Positions 18,440-27,617 are shown, numbered from the stretch's first letter. The stretch is DNA of 53,182 nucleotides from an uncultured bacterium (GCA_937936675.1 CALDDL010000223.1:1-53182), one strand, 5' to 3'. Notes: generated by a model from the sequence alone, not told the origin. Numbers and translations: made by a program.

Positions 18440-19705
18440 TTAATTGGAATAGTAGTTAATGAAATCGCTCAATACTTTTTTACAAACCGGATTAAATTCA
18501 TTTACTGAAAATGAATTCATAAGAGAATTTACCGAAGGTCTGTAAACACCTTTAGAGACGTATCCGCCACCTTCAAAGACTCCAAGTTTCGATTTGTATT
18601 CATCATTAGACGGAGTAGGAATAGGAGTATCTTTATCAAGCATTGATTTCCATTTACTATCAAAATTGACTAATGTAGTTACATTTGGTTCCCACGGTTC
18701 AACATCGAGGGGATAAAAATCTTGATATGTATCATCACCTGAATATTCATCGGCAAGACCTGCTAATCCGTGACCAAATTCATGAACAAAAACCTGTCCC
18801 GCTAATTTATGATCGGCACCGGTAAGAGAATAGTAATTATAAATAGCTCCACCCCCATATTTTGAAGTATTAACAATTATATAAATTTGGTCATAAGGGG
18901 CATTAGCCGCAATATTTCTTACATCAAAATAGTTAGTTGTCATTAAATAGCGTTCGCTATCGAAAGTATAAAAATTTGAACTCATGATAGTATTTTTCCA
19001 AACATTCTCTCCGGGTATATCGGTACCTGAATCTTTAGATTCTGCTTCGACACCCCAAATATTTATACTATTTTCATAATTAGAAAACGGTTCATAACTG
19101 AATAAAGCATTGCTTAATCTTTCGCAATCTTTCTTAAATTTTCCTATTTCATCTTTAGTATATCCTTCGGGTACAAAAACGATATCTAGTTTCTGATTGC
19201 TATTACCGGAGTAATGAACTTTGAAATTCGGGAACTTATATTTCATTTCCTTAACTATAAAATAGCTTTGAGGATCGATATTATACTCTAATTTTTTTAC
19301 AAAATTTCCTCTTTTATCTCTTCTATAAATTTCTAAAGTAGCTTTAGATTTTGGAAACGGAAAACGGACGGAACCTTCAAAAGATTTTTTTACTGTTTTA
19401 GCTTCTTCGGTAGTTTGCCATTCCATAAAGAGAGTGGAAAAACCCATTGAAAAAATTTCTTTATTCGAGTCGGTGTCTTTCAAAATAAATTTATAATTAC
19501 CATAATTAAAAGGATCGATAAGATTGATTTTAGTACCTGCCCAATCCCCTTCTTCAATAATTTTATCGAATCCGATTTCTTCCGAATATTTATCACCGAA
19601 ATGTGTGAAATCGAAACGCATAGTTTTTTCGGTAAAATAATCGTCATATTTAATTTGAGCTATTAAAAGCGTTGGAAGCAAAAAGAATAATTGCCAGAGT
19701 TTCAT
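18440..19705 (-). CDS. Secreted M64-family zinc metallopeptidase
   Basis: 421 residues with a cleavable signal peptide (hydrophobic residues 5-16, likely cut near AQI). An N-terminal beta-rich domain, matching the usual M64 N-terminal region, covers about 25-165. The peptidase domain has VFVHEFGHGLAGLADEY, with zinc ligands His308 and His312, catalytic Glu309 and a downstream Asp319 typical of the family. The founding member cleaves IgA, but environmental members have unknown substrates, so an IgA role should not be assumed. It should act in the periplasm or outside the cell. The gene sits between pyrE (14 bases) and the SpoIIE phosphatase (three bases). Confidence 0.9.
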   Translation of the reverse strand: MKLWQLFFLLPTLLIAQIKYDDYFTEKTMRFDFTHFGDKYSEEIGFDKIIEEGDWAGTKINLIDPFNYGNYKFILKDTDSNKEIFSMGFSTLFMEWQTTEEAKTVKKSFEGSVRFPFPKSKATLEIYRRDKRGNFVKKLEYNIDPQSYFIVKEMKYKFPNFKVHYSGNSNQKLDIVFVPEGYTKDEIGKFKKDCERLSNALFSYEPFSNYENSINIWGVEAESKDSGTDIPGENVWKNTIMSSNFYTFDSERYLMTTNYFDVRNIAANAPYDQIYIIVNTSKYGGGAIYNYYSLTGADHKLAGQVFVHEFGHGLAGLADEYSGDDTYQDFYPLDVEPWEPNVTTLVNFDSKWKSMLDKDTPIPTPSNDEYKSKLGVFEGGGYVSKGVYRPSVNSLMNSFSVNEFNPVCKKVLSDFINYYSN

Positions 19706-19719
19706 TTTTATCTCTATTT

Positions 19720-20292
19720 TTATTTACGTGAACCCGGTTTAACAAAAGGGATATTTTCTTTACAAAAGGGACATTCATCAGGTGAATACGAAATCACATC
19801 CAATTCGAGAGTGCTGAATTGCGGGACTCCGAAATTAACTTTTTTATTACTTCTATCTACAATCATACCGACACCGGATACAACTGCATTATTTTCTTTT
19901 ACTAAATCCATCACTTCAAAAACGGAGCCACCGGTAGTAACAACATCTTCGCAGACGAAGAGGTTTTCGCCTTCTTCAATTTTGAATCCGCGTCTAAGGG
20001 ACATTTTCCCATTTTCACGTTCTGCGAAGATAAATTTTTTATTTAACTGGCGAGCCACTTCTTGACCTACGCAAATACCTCCTATTGCAGGAGAAATAAC
20101 CGTATCAATTTTTAAGTCGGTTAAATGATTTACTAATTGTTCTGCCAAGAGGATATTATATTCCGGATATTGAAGAACGAGAGCGCACTGGAAATATTTA
20201 TCGCTATGTCTTCCGGAAGTTAATAAAAAATGCCCTGTCAATAGGGCATTTGTATTCAAAAAAATGTTTAATACTTCATCTTTAGAAATCAT
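19720..20292 (-). CDS. pyrE: PyrE: orotate phosphoribosyltransferase
   Basis: 190 residues, the normal length. It joins orotate to PRPP to give OMP in UMP synthesis. The N-terminal substrate motif LTGHFLLTSGRHSDKYFQ and the PRPP loop LFVCEDVVTTGGSVFEV are intact, with ERENGKMSLRRGF between them. It is eight bases downstream of clpC and probably cotranscribed. The region for residues 14-22 also encodes a nine-pair hairpin followed by a run of T, which looks like an intrinsic terminator inside the coding sequence (see that entry). A CxxC near the C-terminus (CPFC) is not diagnostic. Confidence 0.96.
   Translation of the reverse strand: MISKDEVLNIFLNTNALLTGHFLLTSGRHSDKYFQCALVLQYPEYNILLAEQLVNHLTDLKIDTVISPAIGGICVGQEVARQLNKKFIFAERENGKMSLRRGFKIEEGENLFVCEDVVTTGGSVFEVMDLVKENNAVVSGVGMIVDRSNKKVNFGVPQFSTLELDVISYSPDECPFCKENIPFVKPGSRK
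20222..20251 (-). terminator. Terminator-like hairpin inside the 5' end of pyrE
   Basis: On the minus strand, AAATGCCCT (from 20251) and AGGGCATTT (to 20228) pair perfectly over nine bases with a six-base loop ATTGAC. A run of six T then ATT follows (20230-20222). This has the form of a rho-independent terminator but lies in codons 14-22 of pyrE. The encoded residues are conserved in the family, so chance is possible. If it works, it could attenuate pyrE and the genes behind it when translation is slow or absent. Confidence 0.45.
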
Positions 20293-20300
20293 TTTTATTC

Positions 20301-22820
20301 CTAATTATTTTCTTTAGTTTCTTCTTCGGTTGTTTCTTCGGTATCTTCAATGTCATTAGTTTTACCGGAGACGAAGTATAATTCTTCTGTTTTCTTTTTA
20401 TGTTTAATTACTATTTTATCGCCATCTTTAAAATTAGATAGTAATAATTCTTCCGAGAGCGGGTCTTCAATATATTTCTGAATAGCTCTTTTTAATGGTC
20501 TGGCACCGTATTTAGGATCAAAACCTTTATCGGCAAGAAAATCTATTGCCCCTTTAGTAAGTTCAACCGTCATCTTATTTTCAGCGAGATTTTTAATTAA
20601 TTCTTTCATTTCGATAAGAATAATTTTCTTAATATCTTCTTTATCTAATGATCTGAAAACGATAGCATCGTCAATACGATTAATAAATTCAGGATTAAAT
20701 AGACGTTTCATAGCATCTTCAACAGTATTTTTAAGCTGGGAATATTCATCGGCTTCTGAGCCTTTACCGAATCCAAATCCACCGCCTATTTTTATATCTT
20801 TTGTACCTACATTAGAAGTCATAATTATAATGGTATTCTTAAAATCAACTTTTCTTCCGAGGCTATCGGTAAGAGTACCATCATCGAGAACTTGCAATAA
20901 AATATTAAAAACATCGGGATGAGCTTTTTCAATTTCATCGAATAAAACGACTGAATAAGGTTTACGGCGAACTTTTTCAGTAAGCTGTCCGCCCTCTTCA
21001 TAGCCGACATAACCGGGAGGTGCGCCAACCAAACGTGAAACGGCGAATTTTTCCATATATTCACTCATATCAATTCTAATTAGTGCATCTTCAGAATCGA
21101 AGAGGTAACGAGCCAATTCTTTCGTTAATTCAGTTTTACCAACTCCTGTAGGTCCTAAGAATATAAAAGTACCAATTGGTTTATTAGATCTTTTCAAACC
21201 AGCTCTTGTCCTGCGAATAGCTTTACTAAGTTTAATTACTGCATCGTCCTGACCCACAATTCTTTGTTTAAGAGCGGATTCCATTTTCAATAATTTTTCT
21301 GATTCAGCTTGTACGACACGAGTAACAGGAATACCGGTCATCATTGCAACCACGGTAGCGATATCTTCTTCGGTAACATCGAATACTAAATCCTTAGTTT
21401 TAGTATCCCATTCTCGTTTAGCAATTTCGAGATCGGATTGAAGCGTTCTTTCTCTATCTCTAAGGCGAGCTGCTTCTTCATAATCTTGTTTTTTTACTAC
21501 CATTACTTTTTGCAACTTAACTTCTTCGATCTCTTCTTCGAGTTTAAGGATTTCTTCAGAAACTGTAAAATTACCCATGTGAACTCTCGAACCTGCTTCA
21601 TCTAGAACATCGATAGCTTTATCGGGAAGATAACGATCAGTTATATATCGTTCGCTCAATTTAACGGAATTAATAATTGCCTCATCGGTATATCTAACGT
21701 GATGATGCTCTTCGTATTTGAATTTGATGTTATTAAGAATCTGAATAGTTTCATCGATAGATGGAGGATCAATCATTACTTTTTGGAATCTTCTATCGAG
21801 AGCACCATCTGTTTCGATAAATTTACGGTATTCATCAAGAGTAGTTGCACCGATACACTGTATATCGCCGCGAGCCAAAGCCGGTTTGAACATATTAGAA
21901 GCATCCAAAGAACCGGATGCACCACCGGCACCAACGATAGTATGAAGTTCATCGATAAAAAGAATTACATCATCTGCTTTTTCTAGTTCGGTCATAAGAG
22001 CTTTCATTCTCTCTTCAAATTGACCGCGATATTTAGTACCAGCTACAAGACCTGCGAGATCAAGAGTAACAACTCTTTTATCCTGAAGAATGCGGGGCAC
22101 TTTTCTTTGAATAATTCTAAGAGCAAGCCCTTCAGCGATTGCAGTTTTCCCAACTCCCGGTTCGCCAATTAAAACGGGGTTATTCTTTTTTCTGCGAGAA
22201 AGGACTTGAGCGACACGCTCGATCTCTTTTTCTCTTCCTACAACGGGGTCGAGCTTGTCTTCATTTGCTAATTTCGTAAGATCCCGTCCGAAATTATCGA
22301 GTACCGGTGTTTTAGTTTTTTCAATTTTCTTAGAAGCTTGACCAAATGGTGATTGCGGAGCTGATTTATCTCCGAGCCCTGCTCTTGCACTTAGAATATT
22401 GTTTAATTCTGCACGAGCTGCATCATAAGTCAAATTAAATTGATGAAGAATTTGAGTAGCGATATTATCTTCATCTCTTAATAAAGAAAGAAGAATGTGT
22501 TCAGTCCCGATCACATCAGATTTATAAATTTTTGATTCAATCTGAGTAATTTTTAATACTTTTTCAGCCTGTTTAGTAAGTGGAATATTACCGATAGTGA
22601 GAGTACCACCGGCAGTTCTGACTGTATCTTCGATAGCTTTTTTTAGTTTTATTAAATCGACTTCAAGATTTCTAATAATTTTGACAGCTACACCTTGACC
22701 TTCACGAATAATTCCTAGTAAAAGATGTTCTGTCCCGATATAATCATGCCCCATTCTAAGAGCTTCTTCTCTGCTTAGTCTAATTACTTCTTGAACTCGT
22801 TCTGAGAAATTACCATCCAT
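20301..22820 (-). CDS. clpC: ClpC: AAA+ unfoldase of the ClpCP protease
   Basis: 839 residues, full length for ClpC. Two Clp-N repeats occupy about 1-145. The first AAA+ module has Walker A GEPGVGKTAIAE at about 219-227 and Walker B LFIDELH. A middle domain with a UVR motif (KQDYEEAARLRDRE) is the ClpC hallmark that separates it from ClpA and ClpB. The second AAA+ module has GPTGVGKTELTKEL and a C-terminal ClpP-docking region. It unfolds damaged or tagged proteins for ClpP in the cytoplasm. The ClpC regulators McsA, McsB and CtsR are not adjacent; pyrE follows after eight bases. A promoter is proposed about 55 bases upstream. Confidence 0.97.
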   Translation of the reverse strand: MDGNFSERVQEVIRLSREEALRMGHDYIGTEHLLLGIIREGQGVAVKIIRNLEVDLIKLKKAIEDTVRTAGGTLTIGNIPLTKQAEKVLKITQIESKIYKSDVIGTEHILLSLLRDEDNIATQILHQFNLTYDAARAELNNILSARAGLGDKSAPQSPFGQASKKIEKTKTPVLDNFGRDLTKLANEDKLDPVVGREKEIERVAQVLSRRKKNNPVLIGEPGVGKTAIAEGLALRIIQRKVPRILQDKRVVTLDLAGLVAGTKYRGQFEERMKALMTELEKADDVILFIDELHTIVGAGGASGSLDASNMFKPALARGDIQCIGATTLDEYRKFIETDGALDRRFQKVMIDPPSIDETIQILNNIKFKYEEHHHVRYTDEAIINSVKLSERYITDRYLPDKAIDVLDEAGSRVHMGNFTVSEEILKLEEEIEEVKLQKVMVVKKQDYEEAARLRDRERTLQSDLEIAKREWDTKTKDLVFDVTEEDIATVVAMMTGIPVTRVVQAESEKLLKMESALKQRIVGQDDAVIKLSKAIRRTRAGLKRSNKPIGTFIFLGPTGVGKTELTKELARYLFDSEDALIRIDMSEYMEKFAVSRLVGAPPGYVGYEEGGQLTEKVRRKPYSVVLFDEIEKAHPDVFNILLQVLDDGTLTDSLGRKVDFKNTIIIMTSNVGTKDIKIGGGFGFGKGSEADEYSQLKNTVEDAMKRLFNPEFINRIDDAIVFRSLDKEDIKKIILIEMKELIKNLAENKMTVELTKGAIDFLADKGFDPKYGARPLKRAIQKYIEDPLSEELLLSNFKDGDKIVIKHKKKTEELYFVSGKTNDIEDTEETTEEETKENN

Positions 22821-22876
22821 AAATTCACCTTCTTTTTATTGGATTCAAATAAAAAATCCATCTTAAATGTTTCCTA

Positions 22877-22905
22877 AATATAAATAACCATATTTCTGTA
22901 ATCAA
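22877..22905 (-). promoter_or_regulatory. clpC: Putative clpC promoter (Bacteroidota-type spacing)
   Basis: On the minus strand, TTG (in TTGATT, 22905-22900) is followed after 20 bases by TATATTTA. This fits the Bacteroidota -33/-7 layout; it also reads as TTGATT, 17 bases, TATATT in the classical form. It leaves a leader of roughly 45-50 bases before the clpC start at 22820. The spacing matches three other promoter candidates in this window. Confidence 0.5.
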
Positions 22906-22952
22906 GGCACTAAAATAGTCAAAAATTTAGATATAATACGAATTTATATATC

Positions 22953-22983
22953 TTGTTTTACGTGATAATTATTGATAACTTTA
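22953..22983 (+). promoter_or_regulatory. floA: Putative floA operon promoter
   Basis: TTG (22953-22955), then 20 bases, then TAACTTTA (22976-22983), about 36 bases before the floA start. It matches the Bacteroidota consensus TTTG ... TAnnTTTG closely and has the same 20-base spacing as the candidates before clpC, yceD and the porin gene. It would drive the plus-strand operon running to punA. Confidence 0.5.
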
Positions 22984-23018
22984 ATAATATAAAAAGTTAG
23001 TCAAAAAGGGAGCAATAA

Positions 23019-24002
23019 ATGGACGTGCAAACGGGTTTTTCGTTGTTAATTATATTTGCGGCAGTAGTAATATTATCATTCTTTCTATATTTCGTACCAA
23101 TCGGATTGTTCATAACGGCATATTTTTCGGGAGTAAAAGTAAAGATATTCCGTGATTTAGTTGGAATGAGATTAAGAAAAGTATCACCACAGGTGATCAT
23201 AAGGAATTTAATTTCTGCAACAAAAGCAGGAATTGAAGTTGATCTATCCTTATTAGAAGCACATTATCTAGCCGGTGGAAATCCTACAAAGGTAGTGAAT
23301 GCATTAATTTCTGCTAATAAAGCAAATTTGGATTTAGGATTTGAAAAAGCAGCCGCAATCGATTTAGCTGGAAGAGATGTATTAGAGGCTGTTAAGATGT
23401 CAGTACTCCCAAAAGTGATAGAAACACCAATGGTAGCAGCCGTTGCTAAAGATGGAATTCAGTTAAAAGCGATCGCTCGCATCACAGTGAGAGCAAATTT
23501 AGAGAGATTAGTAGGTGGAGCTACCGAAGCAACAATTCTAGCAAGAGTTGGTGAAGGCATCGTTTCCACTATCGGTTCAAGCAAATCACATAAAGAAGTA
23601 CTTGAGAATCCTGATAGTATTTCAAAAGTAGTATTAGCAAAAGGATTGGATGCAGGAACTGCATTTGAAATTCTTTCAATCGATATTGCAGACGTGGACG
23701 TAGGGACTAATATTGGTGCTATTTTACAGACTGATCAAGCGGAAGCAGATTTAAAAGTGGCAAGAGCAAAAGCAGAGGAAAGAAGAGCTGCTGCAGTAGC
23801 ATTAGAGCAGGAAATGACAGCCGAAGTTTCTCGTATGAAGGCAAGAGTAGTAGAAGCTGAAGCAGAAATACCTCGCTCAATTGCAGAAGCATTCAGAAGT
23901 GGCAATCTTGGTATAATGGATTATTACAATTTACGAAACGTTCAAGCAGATACAGATATGAGAAATTCGATAGCAAAACCACCAACTGATAAGAAAGAAT
24001 AA
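23019..24002 (+). CDS. floA: FloA: flotillin-like membrane scaffold protein
   Basis: 327 residues, the usual FloA length. One N-terminal hydrophobic hairpin (about 8-36) anchors it to the inner face of the cytoplasmic membrane. A PHB/SPFH-like domain follows, with the very conserved stretches KAGIEVDLSLLEAHYLAGGN, TPMVAAVAKDGIQLKA and GSSKSHKEVLENPD. An Ala/Glu-rich coiled coil (about 245-300) comes last. Flotillins organise functional membrane microdomains and affect membrane fluidity. The ATG has a GGGAG ribosome site. It heads the plus-strand operon, and the next gene encodes a small membrane-anchored protein that could be a partner. Confidence 0.95.
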   Translation: MDVQTGFSLLIIFAAVVILSFFLYFVPIGLFITAYFSGVKVKIFRDLVGMRLRKVSPQVIIRNLISATKAGIEVDLSLLEAHYLAGGNPTKVVNALISANKANLDLGFEKAAAIDLAGRDVLEAVKMSVLPKVIETPMVAAVAKDGIQLKAIARITVRANLERLVGGATEATILARVGEGIVSTIGSSKSHKEVLENPDSISKVVLAKGLDAGTAFEILSIDIADVDVGTNIGAILQTDQAEADLKVARAKAEERRAAAVALEQEMTAEVSRMKARVVEAEAEIPRSIAEAFRSGNLGIMDYYNLRNVQADTDMRNSIAKPPTDKKE

Positions 24003-24011
24003 GAACTGAAT

Positions 24012-24665
24012 ATGGATTCTATAATAGATTATTTAATAGCATTTTTCTTTATTGTAAGTATTCTTGGCGGACTTTTTGGTGATAAAAACAAAAAGAGAAA
24101 AGCAGAAGAAGCAAGAAAGAAGGCTAGGGTTAATGAGAGACCGGATGAAACATTTTCCGAACAAAAATCATATCGAAACCAATCGGATGATGACAGATTT
24201 ATGACATCGGGAGCAAGGAAACCTGCTCCCGAATCTACTAGACCACCTCAAAAATCCAATAAGGATATTTTGGAAGAGATGTTTGGTGTAAAGATGCCGA
24301 AAACCGATGATTGGTCAACAATTGAGACACCAAAACAATATGGTGAAGTAAGTACTTGGCATCCTGAATCCGAATTTAAGGAATCAAAAAAAATAGAAGA
24401 GCAGAAGAAAAAGATAGTCGATTATGATCTAGCGCCTTCATTAGAAACAATTTACGATGCTAAATCGAAATACTCAAATGCATCGAGAACCGATATTTTT
24501 AAAAGTAAAGGCAACAGTATTGCTTCGAAAGTGGAGCATTTCCGAAGTGCAAAAAACAATAAAGTAATGGCTATAAGATCAAAACTGGATGATAATATAA
24601 CATTGAAAGATATGATAATAATAACAGAGATACTAAATAAACCAAAAGCACTTCGCAGAAGATGA
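24012..24665 (+). CDS. Membrane-anchored charged protein of unknown function downstream of floA
   Basis: 217 residues. One N-terminal membrane helix (about 6-22) is followed by a Lys/Arg/Glu-rich stretch likely to be coiled or disordered (KKRKAEEARKKARV), then a polar region without clear domains. A short amphipathic segment NKDILEEMFGVKMPK and a basic C-terminus (LNKPKALRRR) stand out. I do not recognise the family. The topology puts the bulk in the cytoplasm if positive-inside holds. It lies nine bases after floA and overlaps the helicase start by four bases (ATGA), so it is cotranscribed with both. A link with FloA is suggested by position only. Confidence 0.8.
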   Translation: MDSIIDYLIAFFFIVSILGGLFGDKNKKRKAEEARKKARVNERPDETFSEQKSYRNQSDDDRFMTSGARKPAPESTRPPQKSNKDILEEMFGVKMPKTDDWSTIETPKQYGEVSTWHPESEFKESKKIEEQKKKIVDYDLAPSLETIYDAKSKYSNASRTDIFKSKGNSIASKVEHFRSAKNNKVMAIRSKLDDNITLKDMIIITEILNKPKALRRR

Positions 24666-26647
24666 CCAAAAGTTTTACTCTTAAACGTACGAATGCGTTA
24701 CCAGTAATTGCTAATGAGATAAATTTTAAGATTGATTATGAAAATTCTCTAAATCCGGCACAATACGAAGCAGTTTCGGCATTAGAAGGTGTATTTTTAG
24801 TTATCGCCGGAGCAGGCAGCGGTAAAACAAGGACATTAGTCTATCGAGTGGCTCGTTTAGTAGAATTAGGATTCGATCCGAAGTCCATTCTCCTGCTCAC
24901 ATTCACAAGAAAAGCGGCAAAGGAGATGATGAGTAGAGCGAGTGCACTCTTAGATAATCGCTGCTCTAAAGTAAATGGCGGTACTTTCCATTCTTTCGCA
25001 AATACTACACTTAGAAGATATGCATCCAATTTTAATCTCAATAATAATTTCACGATACTGGATCAAGGAGATTCGGAAGATGCGATTAATCTAATTCGAG
25101 GTCAGCTAAAATTAGCTGAATTGAAGAAGAAATTCCCTCAGAAACAGACAATATTTAAGATTTTAAGTCTCAAGGTAAATACCGAGAAAGAGATCGAAGA
25201 AATTATTATGACAGATTATCCGGATTATCTTAATTACATTGATAAAATAAAGGAGATAGAGAATCTTTATATTTCTTATAAAAGGAAGAACCATTTACTA
25301 GATTATGATGATTTACTTGTTTTCTTACGAGATTTTCTAAAAGCAGACGGACCCGGAGCACGTTCATTAATCGAATCGATTAAGTTCATTATGGTCGATG
25401 AATATCAAGATACAAACAAACTTCAGTCTGACATCATAAAAGCTTTATCAAAACTTAGAGAGAATGTAATGGTCGTGGGAGACGATTCACAATCTATCTA
25501 TTCATTTCGCGGAGCCGACTTTAAAAATATAATTGAATTTCCACATTTATATAAAGACGTAAAATTAGTATTATTAGAGGAGAATTATAGAAGCACACAA
25601 CCGGTGCTTGATTTTGCTAATCAGATATTAGAAAATGCAATAGAGAAATATCCTAAGGAATTGTTTACTAATAAGTTAGGAGGTGAACTTCCTGTAATAG
25701 TTAAAGCAAAAGATGAGAATCTGCAGTCAAAATTCATTACAGAGAGAATATTAGAATTAAGGGAGGAAGGTATTCCCCTTTCCGATATATCAGTACTGTT
25801 CCGATCTTCATACACTACTTTTGACCTCGAAATTGAGCTTAATAAAGCCGGTATCAACTACCAAAAATTCGGCGGAATGAAGTTTGTGGAGTCTGCACAC
25901 GTAAAAGATGTTATTGCGTTTTTGCGAATAGCATCAAATCCTTTGGATTTCGTTAGTTGGTATCGCGTTCTCCTCCTACATGAAGGAGTAGGACCAAAGA
26001 AAGCACAAGTTATTATTGAATCTGTATCTACCGGATTAGTATCTCTAAAATCGCATCCAGAGAAGATAAAAACATCATATATGAATGAACGTTTGTATCC
26101 TCTTTTTGAATTATTACATCAGCTTCACACAAAAAATAGTATAACTGCGGAGAAAGTGGAGCTTGTAATGAGATATTATGAGCCATATTTTGAAGAAAAG
26201 TATGATGATCATAATAAAAGGAAGAAGGATTTAGATACATTTCTAAACGTATCGGAGCAATATAAATCCTTAGATGATTTTCTTTCTGATTTAGCATTAG
26301 ATCCTCCACAAAATAGTGTTGTTGATATGGAAGCCCCGCCTGAGGATAGAGAATTTTTAACTTTATCGACAATTCATTCGGCAAAGGGGTTAGAATGGCA
26401 TACGGTTTTTATAATGCATGTCATTGATGGAGTATTTCCTTCGGCGCAATCTGAAAGAAAACTGGAATTATTAGAAGAAGAGAGAAGATTATTTTATGTA
26501 GCAGTAACAAGAGCGAAACAAAATTTATATATTTCGTATCCCGAATTTATTTATGAAAGGTACCGAGGAAGCGACTTCTCAAAACCATCGCGCTTTATAT
26601 CGGAAATAAAAAGCAAATATTATGATGAAGGAATAATATTAGGATAA
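24662..26647 (+). CDS. UvrD/Rep/PcrA-family ATP-dependent DNA helicase
   Basis: 661 residues, slightly shorter than UvrD or PcrA (about 720). Superfamily 1A motifs appear in order: GAGSGKTRTLVYRVA (I), TFTRKAAKEMMSR (Ia), DEYQDTN (II), GDDSQSIYSFRGAD (III), LEENYRST (IV), STIHSAKGLEWHTVF (V) and RRLFYVAVTRAKQNL (VI). It unwinds DNA 3' to 5' in repair or replication restart. The C-terminal tail that binds RNA polymerase in PcrA is absent or very short, so I give no gene symbol. The start overlaps the preceding gene by ATGA; cdd follows after five bases. Confidence 0.95.
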   Translation: MTKSFTLKRTNALPVIANEINFKIDYENSLNPAQYEAVSALEGVFLVIAGAGSGKTRTLVYRVARLVELGFDPKSILLLTFTRKAAKEMMSRASALLDNRCSKVNGGTFHSFANTTLRRYASNFNLNNNFTILDQGDSEDAINLIRGQLKLAELKKKFPQKQTIFKILSLKVNTEKEIEEIIMTDYPDYLNYIDKIKEIENLYISYKRKNHLLDYDDLLVFLRDFLKADGPGARSLIESIKFIMVDEYQDTNKLQSDIIKALSKLRENVMVVGDDSQSIYSFRGADFKNIIEFPHLYKDVKLVLLEENYRSTQPVLDFANQILENAIEKYPKELFTNKLGGELPVIVKAKDENLQSKFITERILELREEGIPLSDISVLFRSSYTTFDLEIELNKAGINYQKFGGMKFVESAHVKDVIAFLRIASNPLDFVSWYRVLLLHEGVGPKKAQVIIESVSTGLVSLKSHPEKIKTSYMNERLYPLFELLHQLHTKNSITAEKVELVMRYYEPYFEEKYDDHNKRKKDLDTFLNVSEQYKSLDDFLSDLALDPPQNSVVDMEAPPEDREFLTLSTIHSAKGLEWHTVFIMHVIDGVFPSAQSERKLELLEEERRLFYVAVTRAKQNLYISYPEFIYERYRGSDFSKPSRFISEIKSKYYDEGIILG

Positions 26648-26652
26648 ATTTT

Positions 26653-27051
26653 ATGACTCCAAAAGAATTAATGAATGAAGCAAACGAAGCGACAAAGAAA
26701 TCCCATGCTCCCTACTCAAATTTTCATGTAGGTGCTGCATTATTAACCGAGGATGGGAGGATTTATCACGGAGCGAATATAGAAACTTCGTCATATAGTC
26801 TTACGATTTGTGCAGAAAGGACAGCACTATTTTCAGCTTTTATCCAAGGGGAACGTAATTTTAAGGCGATTGCAATTACAAGCGACAAAGCTGCTCACTG
26901 TCCGCCATGTGGAGCATGCAGACAAGTAATGCTAGATTTATGCGGAAAGGATTTGGATGTAATTTTATTAGATAATGAGAATAAACCGGTGGTTTATAAA
27001 ATATCTGAATTAATTCCTCATTCATTTGGAGAGGAGTATTTAAACAGATGA
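26653..27051 (+). CDS. cdd: Cytidine deaminase
   Basis: 132 residues, the normal length of tetrameric Cdd. It deaminates cytidine and deoxycytidine to uridine and deoxyuridine. Zinc and catalytic motifs are intact: CAERTALF supplies Cys and the proton-shuttling Glu, and CPPCGACRQV supplies the two other Cys. The nucleoside-binding N-terminal motif APYSNFHVGAAL is also present. It overlaps tdk by four bases (ATGA). With tdk, the transporter and punA it forms a nucleoside salvage block. Confidence 0.97.
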   Translation: MTPKELMNEANEATKKSHAPYSNFHVGAALLTEDGRIYHGANIETSSYSLTICAERTALFSAFIQGERNFKAIAITSDKAAHCPPCGACRQVMLDLCGKDLDVILLDNENKPVVYKISELIPHSFGEEYLNR

Positions 27052-27617
27052 TAAATTATTCACCACATTTTACGCCTAAAGATACCGGTTGGATAGAAGT
27101 TGTAACTGGTTGTATGTTCAGTGGAAAGACTGAAGAACTAATAAGGAGACTCCGCAGAGCTCAAATAGCAAAACAAAACGTTGTAATTTTTAAGCCGTCA
27201 ATAGATATTCGATACTCCTCTACTAATATAGTATCGCACAGCGAGCTATCTCTCCCTTCAATTTTAATAGAAAATCCGGAAGATATTATAACTTTATCAG
27301 AAAATGCGTATGTAATTGGGATAGACGAGGCTCAATTTTTTGATAATCGTTTAATAGATATAGTAGAGGAGCTAGCAAATTCAGGCAAAAGAGTGATAAT
27401 TGCGGGATTAGATCAAGATTATAGAGGTGTTCCTTTTGAACCGATGCCTCAATTATTAGCAAGAGCCGAATTTATTACAAAGACTTTAGCAATATGCGTG
27501 GTTTGTGGGAATCCTGCCGATAAGACACAAAGAAAAACAGCGACTCAAGAGAGAGTTTTGGTAGGTGCTTCCGATAGTTACGAAGCTCGTTGCAGAAAAT
27601 GTCATTATATTCCATAG
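27048..27617 (+). CDS. tdk: Thymidine kinase (type II)
   Basis: 189 residues, typical of the type II zinc-containing enzyme. It phosphorylates thymidine and deoxyuridine with ATP. Walker A is GCMFSGKTEELIRRLRR, the Walker B-like motif is GIDEAQFF, and the lasso/zinc domain has CVVCGNPADKTQR and CRKCH. It overlaps cdd by four bases. It complements Cdd, since deoxyuridine made from deoxycytidine is a substrate. The transporter gene follows after 24 bases with an AAAGGAG ribosome site. Confidence 0.97.
   Translation: MINYSPHFTPKDTGWIEVVTGCMFSGKTEELIRRLRRAQIAKQNVVIFKPSIDIRYSSTNIVSHSELSLPSILIENPEDIITLSENAYVIGIDEAQFFDNRLIDIVEELANSGKRVIIAGLDQDYRGVPFEPMPQLLARAEFITKTLAICVVCGNPADKTQRKTATQERVLVGASDSYEARCRKCHYIP

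Noticed and set aside
18440..19705. IgA-cleaving virulence protease
   Set aside because: Family M64 membership is clear, but the neighbours are metabolic and regulatory and the organism looks environmental; the substrate is not supported.
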